DNA from: Streptomyces sp. CNH099
GTDB lineage: Bacteria; Actinomycetota; Actinomycetes; Streptomycetales; Streptomycetaceae
Assembly (NCBI GenBank): GCA_000514715.1
Contig: AZWL01000017.1
Span: 62,001-126,000, forward strand
Direction of reading: 5' to 3'
Length of the DNA stretch: 64,000 nucleotides
A program made the translations under genes and the position numbers. Positions 16,569-25,557 of this stretch are shown here, in pieces (the stretch's first letter is position 1; each line of letters starts with the position of its first letter). The notes beneath the pieces are model-generated. The model saw nothing but the letters and a program-made list of their open reading frames with translations. It searched no databases and was not told the DNA's origin.

Positions 16569-19500
16569 TCAGCAGGTTCGCCGGTACGGAACGCCGGGCA
16601 CCTGTGCCTGCCACTCCTCGGGCGAGAGTCCTTCGCTGACTCGGCGGCACACGTCGCGGGCCGCGCGCTCCGGAGCGATCTCGTACCGCCGCAGGGACGT
16701 GTTCTTGCCCGCCGCGTAGACGGCGCCGCCGTCCGGGGTGAAGGCCAGCGCCTGTACCGGGTCTCCCGGGGTGCGGAGAGGGGCGCCGAGGGGGCGGTGG
16801 GAGACGGTGTCCCAAAGCTGGAGCGCACCGTCGGAGGGTGCGACCGCCAGCGTGCGGCCGTCGGGGGAGAAGGCCAGGGAGGTGACGTACGGGGAGGTGG
16901 CCTCGGCCCCGGGGGCGAACACGCCGAGGCGTTGTGTGAGGTCGCCGTCCCAGAGGATGGTTCTGCCGGAGGCGTCCCCCGCCGCCAGGTACGCGCCGTC
17001 CCGGCTGAACGCGAGTGCCGTGGTCCTGCCCGGGCTCAGTGCACCGGGTGGTTTCTGCCCGCGGGGCAGGGCGGCCACGAGGCCGCTGGAGGTGACGAGC
17101 AGGCGTTCGTCGGGGCGGAGGGCCAGGGTGCCGTTGATGGCGGGAAAGGTGCGCACCAGGTGGTGTCGTCGCACGTCCCAGACGTGTGTCTCACCCATGT
17201 CGGGAACCTGTGAGGTCAGCAGTGAAGCGTCGTCCGGGCCGAACGACAAGTCGACCACCGACGGGTCGGAGCGGTTCTTCTGCAGGTCAGGTGAGGCTGT
17301 CGTGCGGCGCCGCGGGATGTCCCAGAGCGACACGTGGAGGGGGGACCTGGGTGCCCCCAAACTCTCGCTGACACCGTAGGCAAGGGTGTCGCCGTCGGAG
17401 CTGAAAGCCATGAGCACCTCGCAATGAGGTTCAAAAGGCGCGCTGGCCCGGCACGGCATCTTCGGCAGCGCGACGCTCTTTCCGGTGCGGATGTTCCTGA
17501 GCCGGAACCGGGCGTAGCTGCCCTTCTCCACGACCTGCGCGGTGGCGAGGTGGTTCCCGTCGGGGCTGAAGACGGACTTGTCGACGCCTTCCTGCCAGTC
17601 GGCGGTAAGGCTTTCGCGAAGATCGAGGGTGTGCACGACGGTCCCCCAGTCACCCTCCGGGCCCCCGAGATAGCGGATCCAGCCGTCCTTCGGGGAGATG
17701 CGGATATCGCTGACCGATTCGCCCAGAACAGAGTAGCGGTGGACCGGGGCATCGGGTTGGTCCGTCCGCCACAGCACGATCTCGTCGTCGTCAAAGGCTG
17801 CGACGAACTCCCCGTCCTTGCTGAAGCCGAAGCTTTCCACACCATCGTGGGTGACGGATGCCACTTCGGTACCTGACGCGATTTCCCATATCCGGATCCC
17901 TTTTTCGGTGACCAGCGCCAGTCGGCGGCCGTCCGGGGTGAACTGCACGCGCCCGCCGAGACACTGCTGTTCCGACACCTTGGGTGCCCAGGGCGCGGCG
18001 AGCCTCCCGCGCTCGGCAACGTCCCACAGCTCCAGGGGCTTTCCCGGGGTGCACAGAGCAACGAAGCGGTCGTCGGCGCTGACCGTGACATCCGGCAGCG
18101 ACAGCTTGAACACGGCGCGCCGGTTCTGCATGCCCAGCAGGCTTTGGTGGCCGGAGGTCCGGCGTACTACCGGGTCGTCCTCCTGAGGGGCGTGCGCCCT
18201 GTGGAGTTCCAGCAGTACGCGCCGCGAGTCCGTGTCCCACAGCCGGATCCGGTACGCCGATCCGGTGTCGTCGTAGGTGACCACGCTGTGGCCGCTCGGG
18301 CCCATCTCCACGCCCGCGTTGGCTGATCCCAGCGGGGCACCGGCCCGTTTGCCCGTGGTGAGGTCCAGCAGAGCGATCTCCTCCGAATCGTCGGAGTCCC
18401 GCAGAGGCAGCCACCGCGTGTCGGCCGTCAGCGCCCCCACGTCCTGCAGCCGCCCGCCCAGTCCCGGCAGCGACGACACATTCCGGTGCGTGTCCACGTC
18501 CCAGCGGGCGCCCTCCTCTTCCCCGACGCTGATCAACGTGCGGCCGTCTGCGCTGAGGTGGCGCATCGTGCCGACGTCGCCGTTGGGGTCGGCGAAGGCG
18601 TCCTGCTCCGGCTGTGCCGCGGCGGCCAGGAGGGCGGAGCGGGTCTCGGGCAGGTCGGCGGTGTGCCAGGCGGCGAGGCTGAGCCGCATGGCGGTCTGCG
18701 GGTCGGAGGCGCGCAGGCTGTCGGCGACGCCCGCGACGCGGCGGGCCTCGGTCTCGACGCGCCGGCGCTCGGCGTCCCGGCTCTGCTGCCAGGCGACCAG
18801 CGCGGCGACCAGGCTCAGCACCAGCAGGACGGAGAGGGCGGCCCGGCGGCCGCGGCGCTGCCGGCCCTCGCGGCGCTGGACGGCGAGGCTGCTGTCCAGG
18901 AACTCGCGTTCCGGCGGGGCGAGGTCGTCGCGGTCGTCGCCGTCGCCCGTGCCGAAGTGCTCCTGCGCGGTGGACAGCCGCAGGCCCCGGTACAGCGCGC
19001 CGGGGTCGCGGTCCAGCGACTGCCAGGTGTGGGCGGCCTCGGTCAGGTGCCGTTGGGCGCGCAGCCGGTCGCGGTCGTCGTCGATCCACTGCCGCAGCCG
19101 GGGCCAGCCGGTGAGCACGGCCTCGTGGGCGAGGTTGACGGTGTCGTCGTCGAGGGTGATCAGGCGGGCGCGGGCGAGCCGGTCGAGCACCGCGGCGGTG
19201 TCGGCGGTGCCGGCCGTGTCGCCGGGGCCGAGCGTGGCGAGTTCGCCGCGGGCCGCCGGGCGCCGGGTGTCGGGGCTGCCCTGGCCGGGGGCGACCAGGC
19301 GCAGCAGGATGCGGCGGGCCGTTTCGGCCTGGTCGGCGGACAGGCGCCGGTAGAGGTCTTCGGCGGTGCGGGCGAGGGCGCCGTGGATGCCGCCGGCGGC
19401 GTCGTAGGCGGCCTCCGTCAGAACCCGGCCCCGGCGGCGGCGCCAGGTCTCCAGCAGGGCGTGGGAGAGCAGCGGCAGCCCGCCGGGCTCCTCGGCGACT

Positions 19501-20399
19501 TCCCGGACGATCCGGGCGGTCAGCGTGCGCTCCACCACCAGGCCGACGAGCGCCGCGGGCCTGACGACGACCTCGCGCAACTCCCTGACGCTCATGGGCG
19601 CGACCAGCAGCGTGGCGTCGGGCAGGGCCTTGGCGAGGGCGCGGTGCTGGGCCAGCCGGACGTAGAAGTCGCCGCGGACGGCGATCACCACGCGCAGCCC
19701 GTGCGCGGGCCGGGCGGCGGCGCACAGCAGGTCGAGGAAGCGGGTGCGCTCGGCGCGGTCCGTACACAGGGTGAAGACCTCTTCGAACTGGTCCACCACG
19801 ATGACCGTGCCGGCCGCGGCGGCCCCCGGGTCGAGGACGTCCGCGTGGGTACGTGCCGGGTGCGGGCCGGGGGTGAGGATGCGGATCGCCGCCGGCCGTT
19901 CCCGCGCCGGCTCCGCCTGCCGCAGCCGGGGAATCAGGCCGGCGCGCAGCAGGGAGGACTTGCCGCTGCCCGACGGCCCGGTCACCACCACCAGGTGCTT
20001 GCCGCCGACCAGCTCGACCAGCTGCCCGGCGAGCCGGTCCCGGCCGAAGAAGCGGTCGTGGTCGCCGGCGTCGAAGCGGGCCAGCCCCAGGTAGGGCGGT
20101 CTCGCGCCGTCGTCGTCGGCGCGGGCCTCCTCGGCGACCTCCGCCGCGGCCTCGTGCCAGCGCCGCTCCCACTCCTCCCGGTCGCCGCCGCAGGCGTCGA
20201 CGTACGCCAGGGTGACCGCCAGCGACGGCAGCCGGTCGCCGGAGGCCGCCTGCGCGAGCGTGGCCGCCGAGTAGTGCACCCGTGCGGCCAGCTCCCGGTA
20301 CGTGACCCCGCCGGCCTTCCGGCGCACCCCGCGCAACGCGCACGCGAAGCGCGCCACAGGTCCGTCGGCCGGATCCAGCGGTCGCTCACGACGTCCCAT
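16569..20399 (-). CDS. XRE / nSTAND1 NTPase with transmembrane segment and WD40 propeller
   Basis: A 1276-residue protein. The ATG at 20399 has GGGGGAGG upstream; an earlier in-frame ATG at 20651 lacks support. Residues 10-70 are an XRE-like helix-turn-helix (TYRELAARVHYS). A signalling NTPase of the nSTAND1 type follows, with P-loop GPSGSGKSS near 138, Walker B VIVVDQFEEVF and a LVAP segment. A single membrane helix (SVLLVLSLVAALVAW) lies near 518-535, followed by a charged stalk. From about 600 to the end are WD40-like repeats (FSPDGRTLAVAPSDGALQLWD) that should form one or two propellers. STAND proteins oligomerise on ligand binding. The combination suggests a membrane-tethered sensor. Related proteins are common in Streptomyces, and their triggers are mostly unknown. 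Confidence 0.88.
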   Translation of the reverse strand: MGRRERPLDPADGPVARFACALRGVRRKAGGVTYRELAARVHYSAATLAQAASGDRLPSLAVTLAYVDACGGDREEWERRWHEAAAEVAEEARADDDGARPPYLGLARFDAGDHDRFFGRDRLAGQLVELVGGKHLVVVTGPSGSGKSSLLRAGLIPRLRQAEPARERPAAIRILTPGPHPARTHADVLDPGAAAAGTVIVVDQFEEVFTLCTDRAERTRFLDLLCAAARPAHGLRVVIAVRGDFYVRLAQHRALAKALPDATLLVAPMSVRELREVVVRPAALVGLVVERTLTARIVREVAEEPGGLPLLSHALLETWRRRRGRVLTEAAYDAAGGIHGALARTAEDLYRRLSADQAETARRILLRLVAPGQGSPDTRRPAARGELATLGPGDTAGTADTAAVLDRLARARLITLDDDTVNLAHEAVLTGWPRLRQWIDDDRDRLRAQRHLTEAAHTWQSLDRDPGALYRGLRLSTAQEHFGTGDGDDRDDLAPPEREFLDSSLAVQRREGRQRRGRRAALSVLLVLSLVAALVAWQQSRDAERRRVETEARRVAGVADSLRASDPQTAMRLSLAAWHTADLPETRSALLAAAAQPEQDAFADPNGDVGTMRHLSADGRTLISVGEEEGARWDVDTHRNVSSLPGLGGRLQDVGALTADTRWLPLRDSDDSEEIALLDLTTGKRAGAPLGSANAGVEMGPSGHSVVTYDDTGSAYRIRLWDTDSRRVLLELHRAHAPQEDDPVVRRTSGHQSLLGMQNRRAVFKLSLPDVTVSADDRFVALCTPGKPLELWDVAERGRLAAPWAPKVSEQQCLGGRVQFTPDGRRLALVTEKGIRIWEIASGTEVASVTHDGVESFGFSKDGEFVAAFDDDEIVLWRTDQPDAPVHRYSVLGESVSDIRISPKDGWIRYLGGPEGDWGTVVHTLDLRESLTADWQEGVDKSVFSPDGNHLATAQVVEKGSYARFRLRNIRTGKSVALPKMPCRASAPFEPHCEVLMAFSSDGDTLAYGVSESLGAPRSPLHVSLWDIPRRRTTASPDLQKNRSDPSVVDLSFGPDDASLLTSQVPDMGETHVWDVRRHHLVRTFPAINGTLALRPDERLLVTSSGLVAALPRGQKPPGALSPGRTTALAFSRDGAYLAAGDASGRTILWDGDLTQRLGVFAPGAEATSPYVTSLAFSPDGRTLAVAPSDGALQLWDTVSHRPLGAPLRTPGDPVQALAFTPDGGAVYAAGKNTSLRRYEIAPERAARDVCRRVSEGLSPEEWQAQVPGVPYRRTC

Positions 20400-20707
20400 A
20401 CCCGCCTCCCCCGTAGCGCGGTGTATCCCCCCGGGGACGCTACGAACGCCCGTGGCCCGCGGGCAAGGCGATGCCCGGCCAACCACGGCCAGGGGGCCAG
20501 CGCCATCCACCCGGCCACCGGTGGCCGTTTCCGCCGGCTTCGCCCGGAGGCGACCCGGAGGCGGGCGCGGGTGCTCCGGCGCAGCGCGTTCCGGGCGTTC
20601 GGCGGAGGAAGGTATGTTCCTGGTACGAAGTGTCTGTCGCCGGGTGTCCACGCGCGCGCTTTAGAGTCACTTCGCCAAGGCTCTGACGTACACCAAGGGA
20701 ATCGGGA
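20400..20707. other. Divergent intergenic region between nSTAND1 and terD-like genes
   Basis: 308 bases carrying the promoters of both genes. The left part is very G+C-rich. The last 100 bases, before the terD-like gene, are less so (GGAAGGTATGTTCC, a near-palindrome at about 20606-20619). I see no gene here and no promoter hexamers I would defend. Confidence 0.5.
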
Positions 20708-21292
20708 ATGATCACGCTCACCAAAGATGACGACCCGGCGGACCTGGCCGGTGTCACTCACCTCTCGATAGGGGTCTCGTGGGACCCCACGGTCGGGAGC
20801 AGCGGCGGACTCATCGGCAAGCTGAAGCAGACGAAGGGTACCGACCTCGACCTCATCGCCATCGCGATGGCGGGGGAGGACCCGGTGCGGCTGGCCGGGC
20901 TCGACTCGCTGGACCCGATGGGCAACGGCGCGCTGGTGCACAGCGGCGACAACCAGACGGGGAAGGGCGACGGGGACGACGAGACCGTGACCGTCGAGTT
21001 CTCCAAGGTGCCGGACCGGGTCACCGCCATCGTCTTCATCGCCGCCGCGTACAAGAAGGGCAGCAGCTTCCAGAAGGCGCGGAACATCAGCTTCAAGGTG
21101 TACGACGCGTCGGGCGGCAGCACACAGCAGGTCGCCGACATCTGGCCGAGCCTGCTCTCCGCGGACAACGGCTGCGCCGTGGCCAAGGCGACCCGCAACG
21201 GGGCGAGCTGGACGCTGCAGGTGATCAACGAGACGGGGAAGATCAAGCAGGGCGACGAGCGCGCGCTCATGCGCTTCGCCGCCGGCAGGTAG
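20708..21292 (+). CDS. TerD-family stress protein
   Basis: A 194-residue cytoplasmic protein of the TerD/CABP fold, which binds calcium between two beta-sheets. Typical segments are LSIGVSWDP near residue 19, the acidic DLDLIAIAM near 48, LVHSGDNQTGKGDGDDE near 77 with the conserved Asp/Asn cluster, and IVFIAAAY near 108. The ATG is preceded by AAGGGA. TerD proteins are linked to tellurite resistance, phage inhibition and differentiation in Streptomyces. This one is alone, without the rest of a ter cluster, next to a divergent STAND NTPase. Confidence 0.9.
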   Translation: MITLTKDDDPADLAGVTHLSIGVSWDPTVGSSGGLIGKLKQTKGTDLDLIAIAMAGEDPVRLAGLDSLDPMGNGALVHSGDNQTGKGDGDDETVTVEFSKVPDRVTAIVFIAAAYKKGSSFQKARNISFKVYDASGGSTQQVADIWPSLLSADNGCAVAKATRNGASWTLQVINETGKIKQGDERALMRFAAGR

Positions 21293-21335
21293 CCGGGAGG
21301 AGAGCCCGTCCGCTCCCGGGCCCGCGCACCGGGAC

Positions 21336-21370
21336 CGGCGGCCCGACGCCTGACGCGCGCCGGGCCGCCG
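21336..21370. terminator. Hairpin between convergent terD-like and Cip1-like genes
   Basis: CGGCGGCCCG at 21336-21345 pairs perfectly with CGGGCCGCCG at 21361-21370 across a 15-base loop. It lies 44 bases after the TerD stop and 91 bases before the end of the opposing gene, with no U-tract, as is usual for terminators in this G+C range. Confidence 0.45.
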
Positions 21371-21460
21371 GGTGTCTGCCCGCCGCCGGGGCCGCCGGCC
21401 GGCGCGTGCCGGGCCCGCCGGGCCCCCGCCCCCGGTCCGTACGCCCCTGCCGCCCCCGCG

Positions 21461-22303
21461 TCAGGCGCAGCCGACGCGGCCGGTGCCCACGGCGACGTCG
21501 TCGTACCAGAGGGTGTCGGCGCCCTGCCCGTAGCTCTCCCAGCCGAGCCGCAGGTCGGCCGGCGCGGGCTGCCAGGCGCCGCTGTTCAGCCACTGCGCGT
21601 CCACGTCGTGGGTGGGGGTGCCGTCGACGATCAGCCCTTCGACGCTCTCGCCGTCGAGCCACGTCTGCAGCAGCCCCGCCCGCTCGATCCGGAACTCCAC
21701 GCAGGACCACCGGTCCACCGGCAGCGGCCGGCTCAGCGCGACGCCCGCCGGGCTCTGGGCGGGCAGGGTGGCGTCGTCCGACTCGCGGTTCCACTGCAGG
21801 GCCGCGTTCTGCCCGCCCATGCGCAGGTCCGTGTCGCGCGCGCCGGTGTCCCGCATGGCGAGGAAGGTGACGTGCTGGGTGGGCAGCGCGGTGGTGTGGC
21901 GGACCCAGAAGCGCACGTACAGGTCGCCGCCCGCCGGTACGTCGTCGAGCGCGGTGCCGGCGAAGGCGTGGTTGCAGTAGCCCTCGCCGCCGTTCACCCG
22001 AAGGGACGTGGTGCCGCCGTGGGCGACGGCGGTGTCCACCGTGACGGTGCCGGTGCCGGTGCAGTCGTCGGCCTGGAAGCTCCAGCGGCCGGAGGGCTGG
22101 GGGCCCGTCTGGGACTCGAAGTCCTCGCAGAAACCGTCGGCCGCGCACGCGGCGGCCGGGGCCGGCGGCGGCGCGGCGGCCGGGGCGGAGGCGGCGGCCG
22201 CGGTGGCCGTGAACGCCGTGAGGAGCAGGGCGAGGGCCCCGCCGAGGGCGGTGCGCGGGCGGCGGGACCGGCGGGCGGGGGCGTGCGCGGGGGCGTGCAC
22301 CAT
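21461..22303 (-). CDS. Cip1-like secreted protein (cellulose-degradation accessory / lyase-like)
   Basis: A 280-residue exported protein with a signal peptide (about residues 1-50, Ala-rich) and a single domain strikingly like the catalytic core of Trichoderma reesei Cip1. The shared segments include FCEDFES, TAVAHGGTTSLRV, HVTFLAM, the run NRESDDATLPAQSP and WESY followed by LWYDDVAVGT near the end. Cip1 is a jelly-roll protein that boosts cellulase mixtures and has been linked to glucuronan-lyase activity. Several cysteines probably form disulfides outside the cell. No carbohydrate-binding module is attached here, unlike fungal Cip1. A perfect CebR box lies 42 bases upstream of the start, which independently ties the gene to cellulose utilisation. 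Confidence 0.85.
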   Translation of the reverse strand: MVHAPAHAPARRSRRPRTALGGALALLLTAFTATAAAASAPAAAPPPAPAAACAADGFCEDFESQTGPQPSGRWSFQADDCTGTGTVTVDTAVAHGGTTSLRVNGGEGYCNHAFAGTALDDVPAGGDLYVRFWVRHTTALPTQHVTFLAMRDTGARDTDLRMGGQNAALQWNRESDDATLPAQSPAGVALSRPLPVDRWSCVEFRIERAGLLQTWLDGESVEGLIVDGTPTHDVDAQWLNSGAWQPAPADLRLGWESYGQGADTLWYDDVAVGTGRVGCA

Positions 22304-22344
22304 GGGTCCTCCCGAAGACGTGGGGGGTACGTGGAGTACGCGCG

Positions 22345-22358
22345 TGGGAGCGCTCCCA
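22345..22358. promoter_or_regulatory. CebR box (cellulose-utilisation operator)
   Basis: A perfect 14-base palindrome TGGGAGCGCTCCCA, identical to the operator bound by the LacI-type repressor CebR in Streptomyces and released by cellobiose/cellotriose. It lies 42 bases upstream of the Cip1-like start, where it would cover the promoter or early leader. Confidence 0.85.
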
Positions 22359-22458
22359 CAGCGTAGCCGGAACCCCTCGGGGGAGCCAGGCCCGGATGAG
22401 GAGGTCTGGAATCGGTAATAACATCCGGATTATCTGACCCGGCTGGGATGGGAGAGAC

Positions 22459-25440
22459 GTGGACCAGCCCGCGGAGCGGCAACGCCTGCGGATGGGGCTG
22501 CTCGCCGCCGTGGACGAGAGCCGGCGCGACGTCGAGGTGCTGCTGATCGCACTCCAGCAGGCGGTGGCCGGGCTGCACGGCCTGGGCGGCATGGTGCACC
22601 TCCCCGGCGGCGGCATGAGCGGCATCCTCTACCTCGTCGCCGACAGCGGGCTGCCCGCGTCGATGACCCGCCCCTGGCTGGTGATCCGGGCCCGGGACAC
22701 CGCCCCGCCCAGCCGCGCCGCCCGGGAGGACACCGCCGTCTGGCAGCCCGCACTGGCCCCGCCGAAACCGGTGCCCGGCCGCGGCGACCCGGCGGACCAG
22801 TGGCCCTCCGACCTGCCCGCCGGCATCGGCCACCTGGCCGTCCCCGTCCCCGGCCCCGGCGGCCGGCGCGGCGCGCTCTCCGTACTCCTCGCCCCCGGTA
22901 CGCACGCCGGCCCCGGTGCGCACGCCGCGGCCGGCGCCGGGAGCACCGTGCCGGAAGCCGTCGACCACGCCTTCCTGACCGACGTGGCCGCGTGGATGTC
23001 GGACCGGCTGCGGCCCGCCGGCCCCCTCAACCCGTCCCCCACCATGCTGCACGCCCTGGAGAACGACTCCGGAGCCCGGGACGGACCCCGCCGGGGCGGC
23101 CACGAGGTCCCGTCCACCACCTACACCTGGGACCTCCGCACCGGCGAGCTGACCTCCGAGCGGCCCATCGACGAGGTGCTGGCCGGCGTCGATCCGGACG
23201 TGCTGAGCGGCGGCATCGAGGCGTGGGCCGCGCTCATCCACCCCGACGACCTGCCGCTGACGATGACCGGCTTGGACCAGGGCGTCCGGCTGCGCGGCGG
23301 CTTCCAGAACGAGTACCGGGTGCGGCGGCGGGACGGCACGTACCGCTGGGTCGAGGCCCGCGCCCGTACCGTCACGGACGAGTCCGGCGAGCCGGTGCAG
23401 GTGATCGGCACCATCTGGGACAGCACCGACACGCACGCCGCCGCTGAGTCGGCCGGCTGGGCGCTGCGGCACATGAGCGACGGCTTCGTCTCCCTGGACG
23501 ACAACTGGCGCATCGTGTTCCTCAATCGCGCCGCCGAACGGCTCTTCGGTTCCCTGGCGGACGTGCACGGCGTGCTCCTCTGGAACGTCCCCTCGGTACG
23601 GGCCCAGCCGGGGCTGGCGGAGCGCTGCCGGGCGGCGGCGGCCGAGGGCCGGGCCACCGGGTTCGACGTGCCGTGGCCGGACGGCCCGTACTGGTACCAC
23701 CTGCGGGTCGTACCCGTGCCGGAAGGGCTCGCCCTCTACATCACCGACATCACCGAGCGGCATCTGCGCGAGGCCGAACGGGCCGCCGCGGACCGGGCCG
23801 CGGCCGAGCGCGCGGCCCTGATGCAGCGCGTCACCCGCCGGCTGGCCGAGGCGGTCACGGCGCAGGACGTGATGGCGGCGGTGGCCGACGGCGTGATGAC
23901 CCCCCTGGGGGCCAGCGGGCTGACCGTGCTCGGCCTGGTCGGCGACCGGCTCATCGTCATCGGCTCCCGGGGGCACGGGGAGCGCTTCGCCCGGCTGCTG
24001 GACCGGCAGTCGGCGGCGGGCGACATCGCGACGCCGGAGCGGGAGGCGCTGCGTACCCGCACCGCCGTCTACCTCTCCTCCCCCGAGGAGTTCCTGGAGC
24101 GCTACCCGGACACCCGGGAGGTGGTCCGCGAGAGCGGCAAGCAGGCGTGGGTCTTCCTGCCGCTGACGGTGTCCGGGCGGGGGATCGGCACGGCCGTCAT
24201 CTCCTTCGACCGGCCGCGGGTCCTGGGCGAGGACGAGCGCACCCTCCTCACGGCGCTCAGCGGGCTGATCGCGCAGGCGCTGGAGCGGGCCGCGCTCTAC
24301 GACGAGGCCACGACCCGGGCCCGCACCCTGCAGCGCAGCCTGCTGCCGCGCGCGCTCCCCGAGCTGTCGGCGGTGCAGACCGCGGCGCGGTACCAGGCGG
24401 CCCGGGAGGGGGCCGACGTCGGCGGCGACTGGTACGACGTGATCCCGCTCTCCGCGGCCCGCGTGGCGCTGGTGATCGGCGACGTCATGGGCCACGGCAT
24501 GTCCGAGGCCGCCACCATGGGCGGGCTCCGCGCGGCCGTGCACACCCTGTCCGACCTGGAGCTGCCGCCCGACGAAATCCTCGGGCACCTCAACGACATC
24601 GTGGGCGAGCTGGACATCGACTCCTTCGTCACCTGCCTGTACGGCGTCTACGACCCGGTGACCGGGCTCCTGTCGTACGCCAGCGCCGGGCACCCGCCCC
24701 CCGCCGTGGTCCGCTCCGACGGCACGGTCACCTTCCTGCCCCCGCCCCCCAACCCGCCGCTGGGGGTGGCCACTCCGCCCTTCGACACCCTGGAGACCGA
24801 ACTACCCGGCGACTGCCTACTCGCCCTCTACACGGACGGCCTGGTCGAGAACATGGACCGGGACCTCGGCGCGGGCACCGACCGGCTCGCGGAACAGCTC
24901 TCCCGGTTCGCGCGCACCACCCCGGCCGACCGGTCCGGCTCCGCCGACCTGGACTCCCTCTGCGCGACCATCACCGCGGCCCTGCTGCCCGCGCACGGCG
25001 GCGCGCTCGCCGACGACGCCGCCCTGCTGCTCGCGCGTACGCACCCGCTGGAGTCGCGGAACATCGCCGAGTGGCCGCTGCCGGAGGAGCCGAGGGCGGC
25101 GGGCCAGGCCCGCAACCTGGTCCGCGCGCAGCTCACCGACTGGGACCTGGCCGACGAAGAGCTGATCACGACCACCGAGCTGCTGGTCAGCGAGCTGGTC
25201 GGGAACGTCATCCGGCACGCCACCGGCCCCGTCCGGCTCCGTATGCTGCGCACCCGCGCGCTGATCTGCGAGGTCTCCGACGGCAGCCCGACCACACCGC
25301 ACATCCGCCACACCTCCGACACGGACGAAGGGGGGCGCGGGCTGCGGCTCGTCTCGGCGCTCTGCCGGCGCTGGGGGACGCGGCACACCCGCACGGGGAA
25401 GTCCATCTGGACGGAGCAGGAGCTGCCGCCGCCACGCTGA
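22459..25440 (+). CDS. PAS/GAF SpoIIE-type protein phosphatase with ATPase (anti-sigma-like) domain
   Basis: A 993-residue cytoplasmic regulator starting at GTG 22459 (GGGAGAG just upstream). Domains: an N-terminal region of about 170 residues resembling GAF; PAS 1 at 220-325 (FQNEYRVRRRDGTYRWVEA); PAS 2 at 331-435 (DGFVSLDDNWRIVFLN); GAF at 457-614; a PP2C/SpoIIE phosphatase at 617-862 with VGGDWYD near 653 and IGDVMGHG near 672; and a HATPase_c domain at 870-990 with ELVGNVIRHA. Such proteins act in partner-switching circuits. The phosphatase dephosphorylates an anti-anti-sigma factor, and the ATPase domain resembles the RsbW kinase. The preceding region is unusually A/T-rich for this genome (22400-22436) and probably holds the promoter. 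Confidence 0.92.
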   Translation: MDQPAERQRLRMGLLAAVDESRRDVEVLLIALQQAVAGLHGLGGMVHLPGGGMSGILYLVADSGLPASMTRPWLVIRARDTAPPSRAAREDTAVWQPALAPPKPVPGRGDPADQWPSDLPAGIGHLAVPVPGPGGRRGALSVLLAPGTHAGPGAHAAAGAGSTVPEAVDHAFLTDVAAWMSDRLRPAGPLNPSPTMLHALENDSGARDGPRRGGHEVPSTTYTWDLRTGELTSERPIDEVLAGVDPDVLSGGIEAWAALIHPDDLPLTMTGLDQGVRLRGGFQNEYRVRRRDGTYRWVEARARTVTDESGEPVQVIGTIWDSTDTHAAAESAGWALRHMSDGFVSLDDNWRIVFLNRAAERLFGSLADVHGVLLWNVPSVRAQPGLAERCRAAAAEGRATGFDVPWPDGPYWYHLRVVPVPEGLALYITDITERHLREAERAAADRAAAERAALMQRVTRRLAEAVTAQDVMAAVADGVMTPLGASGLTVLGLVGDRLIVIGSRGHGERFARLLDRQSAAGDIATPEREALRTRTAVYLSSPEEFLERYPDTREVVRESGKQAWVFLPLTVSGRGIGTAVISFDRPRVLGEDERTLLTALSGLIAQALERAALYDEATTRARTLQRSLLPRALPELSAVQTAARYQAAREGADVGGDWYDVIPLSAARVALVIGDVMGHGMSEAATMGGLRAAVHTLSDLELPPDEILGHLNDIVGELDIDSFVTCLYGVYDPVTGLLSYASAGHPPPAVVRSDGTVTFLPPPPNPPLGVATPPFDTLETELPGDCLLALYTDGLVENMDRDLGAGTDRLAEQLSRFARTTPADRSGSADLDSLCATITAALLPAHGGALADDAALLLARTHPLESRNIAEWPLPEEPRAAGQARNLVRAQLTDWDLADEELITTTELLVSELVGNVIRHATGPVRLRMLRTRALICEVSDGSPTTPHIRHTSDTDEGGRGLRLVSALCRRWGTRHTRTGKSIWTEQELPPPR

Positions 25441-25557
25441 GCCGTGCCGTCACGCTGAGCTGTCGGGGAGCCGCCTGGGAGCCGCCGTGGGTGTCGGTAC
25501 CCCGGGGTAGAGTCGGAGCCGGACGGACCGGACCGGCTGGGGAGGGGGCTGGGGGGC

